Shown here one piece after another: positions 46,701-59,511 of a DNA stretch of 64,000 nt (positions are counted from its first letter, which is position 1; every line of letters starts with the position of its first letter). The stretch is from positions 10,441,501-10,505,500 of the forward strand of contig JASWHV010000011.1 of the NCBI GenBank assembly GCA_030760725.1, read 5' to 3'. Both the position numbers and the translations under genes were made by a program. The stretch comes from Neostapfia colusana (taxonomy: Eukaryota; Streptophyta; Magnoliopsida; Poales; Poaceae). Below the pieces are notes generated by a model. That model had not been told where the DNA came from and made no database searches. It was given only the letters and a program-made list of their open reading frames with translations.

Positions 46701-47693
46701 ATGTAACTCGGGTACTCTCGTGTCGAAACTTATACGGCCGTTCATTGGGGGTTGGTGTCAGAGGTGTAAACCCGCTAGCAAGGCAACTTCGACGTGTTCC
46801 GGGTAGTGGCCCTTCTGATGGGTCGGCGGAACTAGTTCGGCATTGGAGTGACGGGTGAAAGGTTGCCGCATACAACATAAGAAAGAGCTCGCGTGAGTCT
46901 TTCGAGGCGGGTGTATGTGTCGTGTATTCCGGGTGTGTCCTGATTGCAATAACCATCCCTTGCGGCTATACGATTACCACTTGTTCACTGAGTTGTGACA
47001 TAGTAATAATTTCCAGATGAAGTGAGATGAATCATTGCTGATGTGAAGTTCTTATATTCATTGTATTGCCAACCATGTATGCTATAGTTGTAGAGCTCAC
47101 TAAGTTTATTTTCCTCTTTGGGCATCACCACATCCGAGGAAAGCTTTTCTTGTTTGATTGTGGACTTCCGATGTGAGGGCTGCCTAAGGCATAATAATAT
47201 GCTGCTATAATCCTAAAAGTAAGGATCAATATTTAGAAGTGTCGTTATTGCATCATACTTTTCCTATGTTAGTAATCCCTGCATGTAGAGTTTCATGTTT
47301 AGGAGTGTCGGTTAAGTCTTGCTGAGCCATCGTGCTCACGGTTGCATTATTAGTGTTCTGCAGGTTATAAAATTTGCTATGAAGATGGTTGTTCGGTGAG
47401 CCATCAGAGACTCACCGGAAACCCTGCCGCTGCACTCATCTTTGTGGAAGCTAGTAAGAAGCGTCCGCGGGCTGGACGTTTTCTCTTTTGCTTAGTTAGG
47501 ACCGAGAGTAAGTGTGTATGTATATTCCGCTGCGAGTACCCTCGTGGTACATTATATTGTAAAAGACACTATGTTGATAAATAAAAGACTTTGTACATTT
47601 ATGGTCCTTTTCGTGTATGCTGTTGGATGCCGCATCGCACGGCACCACCCAATGTGTATCCTGGAGTGTGGATCCCGGAAGGGGTTCCCCACA
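43778..47693 (+). repeat. C2 5' LTR
   Basis: The LTR is 3916 bp, TGTGAAATCCC...TTCCCCACA. Layout: AT-rich start, GC-rich block (about 44160-45250), AT-rich middle, AAG/GCAAGCCCCGG at 46261-46273, hairpin CTTGCTGAGC...GCTC at 47324-47337 and acceptor-like TGTTCTGCAG/GT at 47363. The end is fixed by the adjacent primer-binding site. Open frames in the GC-rich block (for example 44191-44574) have no recognisable similarity and are not called. Confidence 0.85.
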
Positions 47694-47697
47694 GGCG

Positions 47698-47710
47698 TGG
47701 TATAAGAGCC
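47698..47710 (+). promoter_or_regulatory. C2 primer-binding site
   Basis: TGGTATAAGAGCC lies four bases inside the LTR. It has one change (C to A) from the tRNA-Met match of the other elements. Confidence 0.8.
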
Positions 47711-48287
47711 GCATTCGGAATAGCACGCATGAAAGGAGCTTATTTTTGAAAACTTAGAAGTATACGAGTGAGGAACGTATAGTATGCCCACATAAGGACT
47801 ATTAGTAGTATAGTTACTTAAGGTGGCAAGCTAACAGTGTGTTAATATTCAGTATTTCAATTTTGTAACGATGCACCTACGTGGAGGTAAGAGGTAAGGT
47901 ACGCCACCGCAGGCGGATCAATTGCGGTAACTCGCCATACGAGTAATAGTATGTAATGGTATACTGTGGCTTGGCACGGTAGTTAATATGAGTCTCTGAA
48001 CCTCTCTATGGTTCTGAGAGCATATGAAAACGCTGATCTCCAGCGTGATTTAGGAAAAAGTGAGAATACCCCATCGTGTGGTAAGCAACACGATAGTATG
48101 CAACTCTTGAACGTTCAATGTTCAAAGGGCCATACGCAGCGCTCGCCATCGGCGTGCCTCAATGGTCATGAGGCAGTAGGTGGTATCCGTTGGGTTGATA
48201 GAATTCCCAACCATGATGACCCGTTCACTCTCTACTCGGGTTCCCCGTCGTGTGCTGTGAAAACGCGACCATGTACCTTGAGACGTA
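47711..48287 (+). other. C2 internal leader, no gene
   Basis: This non-coding leader is similar to the C1 leader near 59380-59490 (both share CCCACATAAGGACTATTA). I see no gene. It is cut at 48287, with possible target copy ACGTA at 48283-48287. Confidence 0.6.
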
Positions 48288-49113
48288 TGTCACACCCGGT
48301 TTCTCCGAAGAACAACCGAGTGAATATCACATGTATGCCAGGATCATTCTCTCATACATGTGATGACAAATAGTGAAGCAACATTTATTACAAGCCAGGT
48401 GTTGAATATAAATAATTCTTACATAGCATACGTCTCGCTGGACGATAATAAGTTCATGACATGTAAATAAAACAACAGCGGAATATAAATCTTGTGGGCT
48501 CCGTCACTGGCATTGCCCGGGGGACTCCGTGAACCTAGAATCCTTCCTCAGGACCAAAGTCTTGGTCATTAAACACCACATCATTCTCTTGACCTGAGCA
48601 GCAATATAAACCAACAGAAAAGCAAGTTTGAGTACTGTGGGTACTCAGCAAGTGTGGGAAAGTTATGTCATGCATGGCTAGAGCAAGGAGAGGTTGACTC
48701 ATGGTTAAAGCACTACACAATTAATACCTATCACCTTAGCTTATTAAGCACCTACATTACTACACAGGTGAAATGGTCCCAATCTCTCAACCCATCATCA
48801 AAATCAAGTAACCATAACATCACATCCAATGTCAAGCTCCCCGCTTAACATCCTCAACTTCCAAATTCATCATCTTCTAATCATGAATAAGTCCAAGCTG
48901 CTCTTGACCGTGAGCACAGTTGTCATGACAGTTTTGACTCTGCAGAGTTTGCACCACTGTACCGACATGTAGTGATTTCATCCCCCGTTGCCGGGTGGAC
49001 TAAAAGAACCTCCATTATGCCAGTGGCCACGAACCACATTCACACTTCCCAGGTGTGTAGCCAGGAGATCACTACGAGGCCTTTACAAAGGGATTCCAGA
49101 CGAGCATGGGCCC
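48288..49113 (-). repeat. Family B LTR (B3), left part (minus strand)
   Basis: TGTCACACCCGG at 48288 is the reverse complement of a B LTR 3' end. Hairpin GAGTAC-TGTGG-GTACTC is at 48630-48646 and ACTCTGCAGAGT near 48937. An intact acidic exon 3 (FNDQDFGPEEGF) is read on the minus strand at about 48537-48595. It is interrupted at 49113 by C1. Whether B3 is a full element or a solo LTR cannot be told from this window. Confidence 0.88.
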
Positions 49114-52100
49114 TGTGACGGCCCCACGGGACCTCGTCGGGTGGTGCCATGTTATGCGGCACACAACAGCACACGGGTTGCAGAAACACATCATATTACA
49201 TAAATAGTTTAGCGGAAGCGTACAAGAATGTTTTACAAATAGTTATATCAGAGTAAACTACAGCGGAAGACTATCACTCTCACGGCTCATATCTAAACTA
49301 GCAACAAAGAAACGGTCCAGCCAGCGGACGTTTCTTACTAGCAACACGAAGATCAATCTGCAGCGGCGAGGATGCTCTTTGAGTAAGCACTCGGAGGTTC
49401 CCGAGTCTAATCGGCATCCCTTCTCACAAGCATCGATTCAATTACCTGCAAAACAACTCGGATAGCATCCGTGAGCATAACGCTCAGCAAGACTTAACCA
49501 TCACCTAAACATGAAACTCTAAGTGAGGTTATGAACCTAACATAGGATGGCATAAGCATAATTAAACTCGCCTAAAAGTGCATCCTTACTTTCAGGTACT
49601 AATTGCAGCATTTTAAGTAACCCTGGGCACGCCACATCGAGAGTCCACAATCAGACAAGAAACACTTTCCCCCGTTGTAAATTGCTCATGGCATAAAAGA
49701 ATCGAGTTTGCACTAGCCTATTCATCAAGCTTCAATACAAGGTAGAATAATACTTCACATCAAGATGATTAGTTCCTTCCTCATGCAAGTTCTTACTACG
49801 TCACGACTGTGAGAACAAGTATGCTCGGTCCATTCCGCGAGCGACGGTGATTCGAATCAATAACACCCGGACTACACGACACGTACGCCCGTACTCGATG
49901 TTGCCTACAACAACCATCACTGACGTTGTACGTGGCAGCCTTTCCCCCGTTTCACCCCCGCTGGATCGATCGAGTCGCCCCGTACAGTAGCTACTCTCAT
50001 GGTGCACCTTCCGACGTGAGATGTCATGAGAATATTCCCCACATACTGCACACCGGACGTCCGCCTGAGGCGACCCGAAAAGTCCCAACGATAGCTTCTC
50101 GAGGTACATCGGTTTACTGGGTCCCATATAGCCAGCATGAGTCCGGTACACAACTCAAACTTGTTCAACAGGGCCGCATATGGATCGGTCCTTGACCGAC
50201 ACGGACAGGTCTACAGCACCCACGCCCCTATGTCCTGCTGCCCCTACAACCTTCCGGTCTCAATTTTAACTTGCTAATTCAATTATGAACCAATCCCGTA
50301 TGCCCCTGTTGTTCCTGAAATTGCGAGTAGCATCTCACCACTCGACTTCTACCGAACCGTACTTAAGCATGGCAGTTCTACACGGTGATAGACACCTACC
50401 CAATACTCCATGGGTCATTTGGCTATGCAAATGGAGTATCGAACACTAGACCTAATGCATAATTTATATCCTGACAGAAAGTGAATACAAAACAAAAACT
50501 TAACAGCTGTTAAATGCAAACCGGAGCTTGCCTGTTTTGCAGGGTAGTCGTATATAACCAGTTAGTGTCCTTGCAGATCCACCCTTGACTCTCCGGAGCT
50601 TGATCCACTTCGATGAATCACTCCTTTGAGTCCCCTTCGTTGTGGTCCCTATTGAGATGCATATGACCATATTTTATAGAATGTAATGGAAAAAAGTTAT
50701 GGAACTAATTTCTTAGTACAGAGGTTGTGTGGAAAAGCCAAGCATGGCTTGGTTTGCCTCTGTTGTGCAAAGAACAGAAATAAACTAAATTGACCTTAAG
50801 GCCTTAGCTATACACTAATCATTTTCACTAATGGTCATAATAGACAAGCTGAAAAGATTTGAGTGCAACTGAAGAACAAGAACTCCAATGGCCTCAAAAC
50901 TTTTACAGCAGGTTCTATACTACCTAAGGATTTAGCTTGCCAAATTGCAGCTAATGTGGAGTCATATTGTGTCCTCCCCAATTCTCGCAATATCTCTTAT
51001 GTATTCCCACCTATACACAAGTATGGAGAACAAGAATAGGGAGTTCCAGGACTCATCTTGGGCTGATGATTTACATGTGAGTTCTTGATCACATGAGAGT
51101 CATATGGTCGAAAATTCAGCCCTTTTACTTGGGTAGTTCTCCCAGAACAATTCTTTAAGCATTTGTACTCAACAGAATTAATTCTGTAGTAATGTGCATT
51201 TTCATCCCCAATTAAGTGAACTACAATTCCATGTATGTCTCAGAGAGCTTGCCTAGATTTTCCTATGACTTTTGGAGCTATGGATTGCTCAGAACAGATT
51301 TTTGAAGTGGGAAACATTTTCTGAAAATGTTTCTGGACTCTTTTGAACACAGTAGTTTGCATTTAGCAAATTCCTACTCAAATGATCTTCAAATGAGCTG
51401 AAAATTTGCTAGTAGGTCAACACTATGCTAAAGAATATTCTGATAAAATTTGGGGATTTTTGGATAAATCAAACTCCCTCAATAATTCTTTTTCATAAAA
51501 CCTTCAAAGAATTTTCCAGAATATAATATTGACTTTATAAATCTGAGTTCATATTTGGATAGAACTCAGAGAGATGAATCCAACCCAATTGGAATCACTC
51601 AAATTGGAGTTTTCTACAGGGAGATATGAATTTCTAAAGATTGAGCTAAGTCTGGAATTATTTTCCTATTGAAAATCCGGCTGGACCCACTGTTTTGAAT
51701 TCCAGCCAATAGAAGCGAAGCCACACCGGGCCACAGCACCTCTGCGCGCCAACACACGGGATTCCGGCCACACCTGATCCCGAGTTTAAAATTTGAGCTG
51801 CTGACAGCCAGGGCCCACGCTTCATCTTCTACCTCCCGCTCCTCGCTCGCGCCCGCGCTGCCCCTCGCCGGCCCGACGCCGGAGCTCGCCGGCTCGCCGT
51901 TTCCGGCCACCGCCTGAGCTGAAACTCGCCGCCAGGGAGTTTGTGACACCGAGGAACACGGCTGTAGGGTTTTCTAGGGCTGCCGACGACCGGAACATGG
52001 CCGGCGACGTGTGACTGCCTCTGTGGTAGTTCGGCAGCGTCGCCTAGGGTTTCCGGCCCGCCAAAACCTGCGCCGACGCGCCCTACAGCACCAGCACAGC

Positions 52101-53425
52101 TATAGGAAGATCGGCACGACCTCAAAATGGCTTGGGAGTGGCTGTAAATAGGTTGTCACCGTGCGACCGAATGGGTCCGCCATGAACACCTTTAGTCGAG
52201 CTCGAATTCCGTCGTGCTGAGGCGTTTTCATGCGCTGGATCCTAAAGGAGAAATGATCGCCGGCTAATCCAGCGTCTATGTGCCATATTTTATGACCTAA
52301 GGAGGATCAGAGGGCAAGAATTTGAAAGAATCATATTGGAAGCTCGGGATGAGGTCGCCGGAGCAAAACCTCAAAATTCGCCGCCGATAGCTTATGGCAC
52401 GGCCTGAGCTTGGGCTTAGAGCAGCACCGCACCCGTGCGCGTCCGTAGGTGTGATCGCTTGGCCGTGAAACCCGCTGTGGAGGGCTGTCCACGAGCACCC
52501 GATCACGCTTTTGAGCTAGGTTGCCGCGGCGGCGGTTGTTCTTGGGCACTGGAGGGCGCAGCTCGCTGGCTTGCGGGTCAGGGAGGTGGAGGCCGAGCTC
52601 GCGGCGATGTTTAGCAGCTCGGGGGAGGGGAGGACGCGATGATTTCTTCGGTTTCCCGATCGACCGAGAGGGCGGAGGAGAGGAGCTCGGTTCGCTCGGT
52701 GTTCTCGCGAGGAGAGGAAGCAAAGGCTGTTGGCTTGGTCCGAGGAGGGATAGATCACGTTGCTGAAGCGGTGAGAACCGACTCTGGGGCGCCAGCGCGT
52801 AGAGGCCGGCAGCAGGAGCGGGCGCGGCAAGCTCCTCTGTGGCGCTCGCGAGGTGTTCGGGAAAATTTCCCACCGAGAGCAAAACTTAGTGAGTAAGTCT
52901 TCTCCTTTAGCTCTATGACATGTTGGTCCCACTCCACATGTACCTCCCAAATATCTGTTCAAGCTGATCTCTTTAATCCCCAGAATTCTAAGTTTAAAAA
53001 GGTGGGCTAGAATTTGAATTCCTCAAATTCAGTTTGAATTTGCAAGACTAAATCTGAATTTGGTTTAGAATTTGCAATATGTTCTTTTTAGCTCTCTTTT
53101 GAGCCCACCCTACAAATGGAAAGTTGGTGATAAAACTTTTCTCTCTAAATCCAACCATATGGGTGCATGTTTATTCAAAGTTTTTGGTTACCCCATGTGT
53201 GAGCTTTGAATTTCAAATCTGAATTTTAAACTTTCATGCAAAGAGGTATTTAACTCCTTATTGGTCCAACACTTTTAAATAAAAAGGTGAACCTCAGGTT
53301 GGATGTTCATCCATGTATTACCTTGCATGAAGAAAAGTTTTAGCAAGTCCCATTTTTCATTTCTTTGCCACACATATGAACTCAAACCTTAGTTTTTATT
53401 CATACACATTTTTGGGACTTTTACA
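49114..53425 (-). repeat. C1 3' LTR
   Basis: The LTR is 4312 bp, TGTGACGGC...TTTTACA on the plus strand. Hairpin GAGC-ATAAC-GCTC is at 49473-49485 next to the acceptor-like TTGTTTTGCAG/GT (minus) near 49455. The AG/GCAAGCTCCGG site (minus) is at 50521-50533. The GC-rich block spans about 51780-52880 and GTGGTCCCAC-like sequence lies near 52923. Open frames of 148 and 183 codons in the GC-rich block recur in both LTR copies but overlap each other on both strands and are not called. Confidence 0.95.
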
Positions 53426-53443
53426 TTCCTCCCCCCTTAAAAG
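53426..53443 (-). promoter_or_regulatory. C1 polypurine tract
   Basis: On the minus strand CTTTTAAGGGGGGAGGAA abuts the 3' LTR. Confidence 0.88.
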
Positions 53444-53489
53444 AATCTCGTCCCGAGATTACAAAAGAGGAACAAGACGGGAGAGGTAA

Positions 53490-54683
53490 TTACAAACTGT
53501 ACAAGGATAAAAATTCCGGGTAGTTGGTGCGGAGATAATCTTCACTTTCCCACGTCGCCTCTTCCGTGGTGTGATTACTCCACAGCACCTTGAAGAATCT
53601 GATCGTCCGATTCCGGGTTACCCGGGTCTTTTCATCCATAATTTGAATCGGTCGCTCGGTGTAGGTCAGGTCCGGTTTCAATTCGTCGATGTCCTCGGTG
53701 CGAACAGCAGCGGTGAATTTGAGGCACTTCCGCAGCTGTAAAACATGAAATACATCATGAACACCCGCTAGACTTGCCGGTAATTCCAGCCGGTAGGCTA
53801 CGGGTCCGCACTTCTCCGTGATAGCAAAAGGACCAATAAAACGGGGAGCGAGTTTCCCCTTTACACCGAACCGGTGAATTCCCTTCATCGGAGATACCCG
53901 AAGGTACACATGCTCTCCGATGTCAAAATGCAATGGCCTACGCCGTTGATCAGCGTAGCTCTTCTGTCGGGATTGTGCAGCCTTCAAGTTTTCTTGTATC
54001 AACCGAACACGGTCTTCGGCTTCGTTGACAAGATCAATCCCAAACAGAACTCTTTCGCCGGACTCACACCAATTCAGCGGTGTGCGACACTTCCGGCCGT
54101 AGAGCGCTTCATACGGTGCCATTTTAATACTCGCTTGATAACCGTTGTTGTATGAAAACTCCGCCAGCGGTAGGTGATCGTCCCAATTCCTACCGTAGTG
54201 GATGGCACACACTCTCAACATATCCTCGAGCACTTGATTCACCCTCTCAGTTTGTCCATCGGTTTGAGGGTGATATGCGGAGCTTCTAATTAGCCTGGTG
54301 CCCAACGAGGCATGCAGTTGCTCCCAAGATCGAGCAACAAACAGCGCACCTCGATCTGAAATGATGGTCTTCGGAACACCATGTGAGCATATAATTCTGG
54401 AGATGAATAACTCCGCATATTGTGTTGCTCGATAATGAGTGTTCACCGGTATAAAATGAGCCGACTTTGTCAACCGGTCGACGATCACCCATATTGAGTC
54501 ATTCTTCCTGGATGTGAGCTGTAATCCGACGATGAAGTCCATACTCACATCCTCCCATTTCCACGCCGGTATCTTCAAAGGTTGTAGCGGTCCGGCTTTC
54601 CGCATATGATCAGCCTTGACCCGTCTACACGTATCGCATTCGGATACGTATTTAGCGATTTCCCTTTCATCCTCGTCCACCAA
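53490..54683 (-). pseudogene. C1 integrase core and chromodomain-like tail
   Basis: An open frame of 397 codons has the second zinc pair (CDTC) and all three catalytic residues in the contexts SMDFIVGL, IISDRGALF and TDGQTERVNQ. FEALYGRKC-type sequence reads YEALYGRKCRTP here. It continues with HVYLRVSP, KLAPRFIGPF and HDVFHVLQLRKCL, ending in a chromodomain-like tail (TERPIQIMDEK, TRNRTIRFFKVLW, TEEATWESED). This part looks intact, but a frameshift near 54660-54685 separates it from the upstream polyprotein. It would bind element ends and insert the cDNA in the nucleus. Confidence 0.9.
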
Positions 54684-55291
54684 AATTTCTGCCTCAAATC
54701 CTGGTACATCTTGTTACTTCCGGGATGAATGGAAAACTTAGACAGGTGGGCTTCATCCAAGATCTTTTTCCGGAGTTTCATATTGCGCGGTACCACTATA
54801 CGGCCATTAAACCATATCGTACCTTTCTCATCCTTCCGGAAACATTTCACCTCTCCGTTGTCTAGTCTTCTCCGTATGTGAGACATACCCCTGTATCTTC
54901 TTTGAGCTTCAACAATCTCTTCACGGATTGTTGGAATGAGCGCGAGATTGTAAAGCGTGCCATACGGAATGACACGGAGGCTTGGCTCTTCATCTTCCAA
55001 ATCAGCAGCCGCTAAGTTGTGAACGTGGGCTTTCCGACTCAGCGCGTCGGCAACCACATTTGCTTTTCCTGGATGATAGTGGATCTCAATTTCATAATCT
55101 TTGATGAGCTCTAACCATCTCCGTTGTCTCATATTCAGCTCCTTCTGCGTGAAGATATACTTCAGGCTTTTATTGTCGGTGTAGAGGTGAACAAGATTGC
55201 CAAGCAGGTAATGCCTCCACATCTTCAATGCCAACACCACAGCAGCAAGCTCAAGATCGTGAGTTGGATAATGCTGTTCGTGGTTTCGCAG
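54684..55291 (-). pseudogene. C1 RNase H end and integrase zinc-binding start
   Basis: In frame with RT: YTDNKSLKYIFTQ, ADALSRKAHVHNL, a linker, then the first zinc pair (DEAHLSKFSIHPGSNKM) and FWWTRMKG. The frame then shifts. A TAA at 55292-55294, in place of a residue after YGSR, separates it from RT. Confidence 0.88.
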
Positions 55292-56446
55292 TTAACGAGA
55301 CCCATAGGCGACTACACGCCCTTCTTGCATCAGAACACAGCCGAGACCGATGCCGGATGCATCACAGTATACATCAAATGGCTTCGTCGTGTCTGGCTGA
55401 GCAAGAACTGGAGCTGTTGTGAGATGTTTCACCAAAGTTTTGAATGCGGCTTCACATGCTGCACTCCACATGTATTTAGTGCCCGTCTTCAGCAGATCCA
55501 TCGTTGGTTTAGCAATTTTTGAGAAGCTCGGAATGAACCTCCGATAATACCCCGCTAAACCTAGGAAACTTCGGACCTCGTGGACAGATTTGGAAGATTC
55601 CCACTTCAGCACTTGATCAATCTTGCTGGGGTCCATGGCAATACCTTCTGCTGAAATAATATGGCCTAGGAAAGGCACTTGATCGATCCAGAACTCGCAC
55701 TTGCTGAACTTGGCATATAATTGGTGCTCCCGCAACCGTTGTAGCACGATACGCAGATGTTCAGCGTGCTCTTCTTTTGATTTGGAGTAAACCAATATGT
55801 CGTCGATGAATACCACGACGAACTTGTCTAGCTCCGGCATGAATACAGAATTCATCAAGTACATGAAGTGTGCCAGAGCGTTGGTTAACCCAAATTACAT
55901 GAGGAGGTACTCATAGAGTCCGTATCTCGTCGTGAAAGCTGTCTTCGGTATGTCCTCCGGTCGGATTTTGATTTGATGATACCCCGACCGAAGATCCATC
56001 TTCGAGAATACCTTTGCACCCCCAAGTTGATCAAACAGGATGTCGATGCGGGGCAAAGGATATTTGTTCTTGATTGTGACAGCATTGAGAGGATGATAGT
56101 CAACACATAGCCGTAGTGTTTCGTCCTTCTTCTTAACGAACAGCGCTGAGCAACCCCAAGGTGAAGAACTTGGTCGTATGAAACCCTTGCTCATAAGTTC
56201 ATTTAGTTGCTCTTTCAATTCCGCTAGCTCGTTAGGTGCTATCTTGTAAGGCCTTCGTGAGATAGGCGTCGTTCCCGGCGCCAGTTCAATCTTGAACTCG
56301 ACGTCTCGTTCGGGCAGCATGCCCGGTAAGTCATCGGGAAATACGTCGGGATAATCTCGTACCACCGGAATATCTTCAAGCTTCAGCGCTTCCGTGTGGT
56401 AAGCCTCTACCATATCTGGGTCTTTGCTGTCTAAAAACAGCGTGTG
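55292..56446 (-). pseudogene. C1 reverse transcriptase and RNase H start
   Basis: RT blocks in order: YPDVFPDDLPGM, FIRPSSSPWGCSALFVKKKD, FSKMDLRSGYHQ, then TAA at 55895-55897 replacing the P of MPFGLTN. They continue with catalytic FIDD near 55795-55815, FLGHIISAEG and FLGLAGYYRRF, then the RNase H start VYCDASGIGLGCVLMQEG. The two sides of the stop are in the same frame, as is gag-protease upstream. Confidence 0.9.
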
Positions 56447-56449
56447 CTG

Positions 56450-57958
56450 TCAGTGAATCGGTGAGTCAATCTGGACAGTCCGGTTACCGATATTGAGAAC
56501 GGCACCGTGACGATTTAACCAAGACATCCCCAATATAATGTCTATCTTCTGCCTATCCAACATAATCAGCGATGTTGGGTATATCTTTCCGCCCAAACAC
56601 AAAGCTGCTCGGGACACAATCTGATTGGCAGAGATATTTCCTCCCGGTGAACGTATAAGAAAACTCGTCATGGGAGTATTGGTGGATAATTGGTGCTGAT
56701 CCACGCATGTTTTGCTGATAAAATTATGGGTTGCACTGGAATCAAAAAGTATGAGCACGGGCACGTCTTTGAGAGTGAACATGCCCGCTAACACCGGTGC
56801 TCCCTCTGGGACATCCTCAATAGCCAGATGTTGCACACTCCCGGATTGCAATGCTGTTACATTGACTTGAGCAGGTGGCGGCATACCACCTGACGATGAT
56901 GGCTGTCTGGTGTTCACCAACTTCTCCCGGCACTCTTGCCTAAAATTCCCTGAACGGTGGCAATAAGAACACGGAGGTTTCCCTGGTTCTTCGTTGACTT
57001 GTGGTTGAGAAGTTGATGTACTTGGCGGCAGCAATGATGCCACAGGTGTCATTTGTTGCTGCGGCAAGGGTGTTGCTTCAAGACATGATTCTTGAGCAGG
57101 AAATCTGTATGGAGTTGATCTCACTGGGGCTTGCCATCTTTCATCAGATGGTGTGTGATACACCACACGGTATTTGCGAGGAACAACTGGTGTGTCTTCT
57201 TGCACATCCTCCCGGTCCCTCTTCTCTGCTTGACACTCAAGTGTCGCTTGTTCTTGTAGCATAGCAGCACTGATCAACTCGGTGTAACTGTCTTGATTGA
57301 ACCAGGCTAACTTCTCTTTTAGTATGGCACTCAAGCCATAGTAAAAATAGTCACACATTGCAGCTTCACTCGTCGCATAAGCAGGAGCATATTGTGCCAG
57401 AAGATTGAATCGTCTGACATAATCGAGGACACTCATGTCCCCCTGCTTCAGGTTCCTGAATTCTTGCTGTTGGGCCTTAATAAAACCCATAGGAATGTGA
57501 CGAGCACGGAACGCTTCACGAAATTCCGTCCATTCCACTTGATGGCCTTCCGGAACGGTGGCAAGACAAGCGAACCACCAATTTCCGGCGGCTCCATGGA
57601 GCTGTTGAGCTGCAAATAATGTCTTCTGATATTCGTCGCACTCAAACACTCCAAACTTGGACTCCATAACTCGAAGCCGCTGATCAGCTTCCACTGGTTC
57701 ATTGGCTTCGGTGAAGATTGGCGGTTGTGTCGCCAAGAAATCCAAATAGGCGTTCCGAGGTGGAACGTCCTGTTGCGCGTGTTGGAGTAAGCCCTGTTGT
57801 ACCAAGGCTTGGAGTAGTCTTGTGTTCTCTTGACTTGACTCGACCATCTGAGCCATGACATCCGCCCATACCGTTGATGGCGGTGCCCGTGGTGGAGTCG
57901 AGTCATCCCCGTCTTGGCGAGAACTTTTGGCCCTACTCGGAGACTGAGTACGCACCAT
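56450..57958 (-). pseudogene. C1 gag-protease frame
   Basis: I choose the ATG at 57956-57958 (MVRTQSPSRAKSSRQ) because the 40 codons before it are hydrophobic leader sequence with no gag character. The gag core has YLDFLATQPPIFTEA, QLHGAAGNWWF, WTEFREAFRARHIP and LKQGDMSVLDYV. The zinc knuckle reads CSYCHRSGNFRQEC, with N in place of the histidine ligand. Protease has LFDSSATHNFIS, with S in place of the G that follows the catalytic DS, and IILGMSWL. It ends at TGA 56450-56452, after which the same frame continues towards RT. Probably the N-terminal half of a single gag-pol polyprotein. Confidence 0.88.
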
Positions 57959-59496
57959 ACTGCAAACGCATAATTTTTTAGGGGAGTCAAAACATGATCT
58001 CAGCAGTATGTGAAAGTATGTAAAACATGAACATGCTAAAACTTTATGAAAGCATAACAATACTTCATGTTTACACATCTTTCTAAAGCCAAAAATAGAA
58101 CAATCCCTCTATTCTGTACAGAATCAACCCTTCTGTACTTTACCCAGATTTTGATCAAGTTACCAGCATTTTCATAACTTAAGTTGAATACCAAAGTTAA
58201 AGTTCACTTCCGTATCTTTCCAACGAGTACTGACATGCCTCTGGATCATCCTTTAACCAGAAGTTATGATCGTTCACAGTTGACAGAATTTCCTGGATAA
58301 ATTTTGCCAGCACCTCCTTTGTATGTGGCTGTTTTCATCACAGTTTTACATACAAATGGGGTACAATTCTGAACAAACTATGAACTAAAAAATCGTTGCA
58401 AGTTTCATAACTTTCCAACGGTGTATCATATGACCCTTAGAAATTTTTCTACAGATTGTGACGACTAATTTACAGCAACATCCAGAGAAATTTGCAGCTG
58501 CTCTGTTTTCTGAACAGTTTGCATTCATCTGGACATTCAACCAAGTTGGTGTCGGATTTGGCTCTGGAGTTCTACAGAAAAGTTGTAGAGCACTTAATAA
58601 CCTTTCCAGAACTGTATCAAACACCGCCATTGGGTCAAGCTAATCAGAGTTACGCTCTATTAAAACCCAGGAAAATTTCTGGCTGAACAGAGCACTCGGT
58701 CTTTGATATCAAAAGAAGCCTAGCAATTCTCTTCTTTGAAACTTAGTTCAAATGAAGAGTTCAGTAACTAATATGTGCTTTCCAACATTCATTTTTAGTT
58801 TGGAAGTTAGTCATGAATGATTTCTTCTTAGGAAAGAAAACTATCCAGTGTAGTACGGTGACGATGCACCGTAAGACATATGACGGTACTACGTTGCCTC
58901 ACCAAAGAAAAACCTAACCGGATTACACCGGCATATACGTATCATTAGGTGGCACTAAAACGATCACTCGCAAATGTGTTCTACACGTACTAAGGTTTTC
59001 GTGGTTAGTCCCTACATAAAACACACTCAATCATCAGGTTCGGCTGCACACCGAACCCGGTATCCATAACAGTTTGTACACCCGGCCGTCATCACTCGCC
59101 CAGGTGTTCTCAAGCCAAACACGCCTTGAGCTACGTGTTCACATTACTGACCATGTGACGGGGTCTCCCAAATTGCACCACGCACGCCAGGGAAGACGTT
59201 GCTCGAATACCCCAAACGACATGAAGAGTCGTAGAGGATACTAAAGCGGGTCGGGTTACCTGCCACCCGTGAGGCTCCACCCTTCAGCTTGTGCGCACTG
59301 GTGGACAGCGCGTGCGTGCACCCCCCAGAACATAGACGTCCCGAGATGCACGATTTTCCGACATAACAAATAAGTTAGGTTGCCACCTTCATCATAAGCT
59401 AATAATAGTCCTTATGTGGGCCTAGTAACATTATCTCACCGTATCCTAAGTTTTTGACATAATATGATGCTCAATCCGTGTTCTGTTCCCAACGCA
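57959..59496 (-). other. C1 leader between primer-binding site and gag
   Basis: About 1.5 kb without a supported gene, AT-rich near gag (58000-58850) and more GC-rich towards the LTR. No ORF0-like frame and no TARKSTGG-type sequence is seen here, unlike B1 and B2. The part near 59380-59490 is similar to the C2 leader. Confidence 0.6.
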
Positions 59497-59508
59497 GCTC
59501 TGATACCA
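59497..59508 (-). promoter_or_regulatory. C1 primer-binding site (tRNA-Met type)
   Basis: TGGTATCAGAGC on the minus strand lies three bases inside the 5' LTR. Confidence 0.92.
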
Positions 59509-59511
59509 CGC

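Larger units (their letters stand above)
43778..48287 (+). mobile_element. Family C element C2, 5' end (+ strand)
   Basis: A 5' LTR (43778-47693), primer-binding site and about 580 bp of leader are present. The rest is beyond the B3 insertion and outside the window. The possible target copy is ACGAG at 43773-43777. It truncates element D. Confidence 0.8.

Noticed and set aside
52331..52962. Frames of 183 and 148 codons, repeated at 62731-63362
   Set aside because: They recur only because they lie in the two LTRs of C1; they overlap each other and open frames on the other strand, and I recognise no domain.
43778..53425. Long inverted repeat between C2 LTR (+) and C1 3' LTR (-) as a hairpin RNA source
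   Set aside because: The two LTRs belong to diverged subfamilies and only short blocks match, so a long perfect duplex is not supported.
59497..59508. tRNA gene remnant
   Set aside because: Only the 12-base match to the tRNA-Met 3' end is present; it is a primer-binding site.
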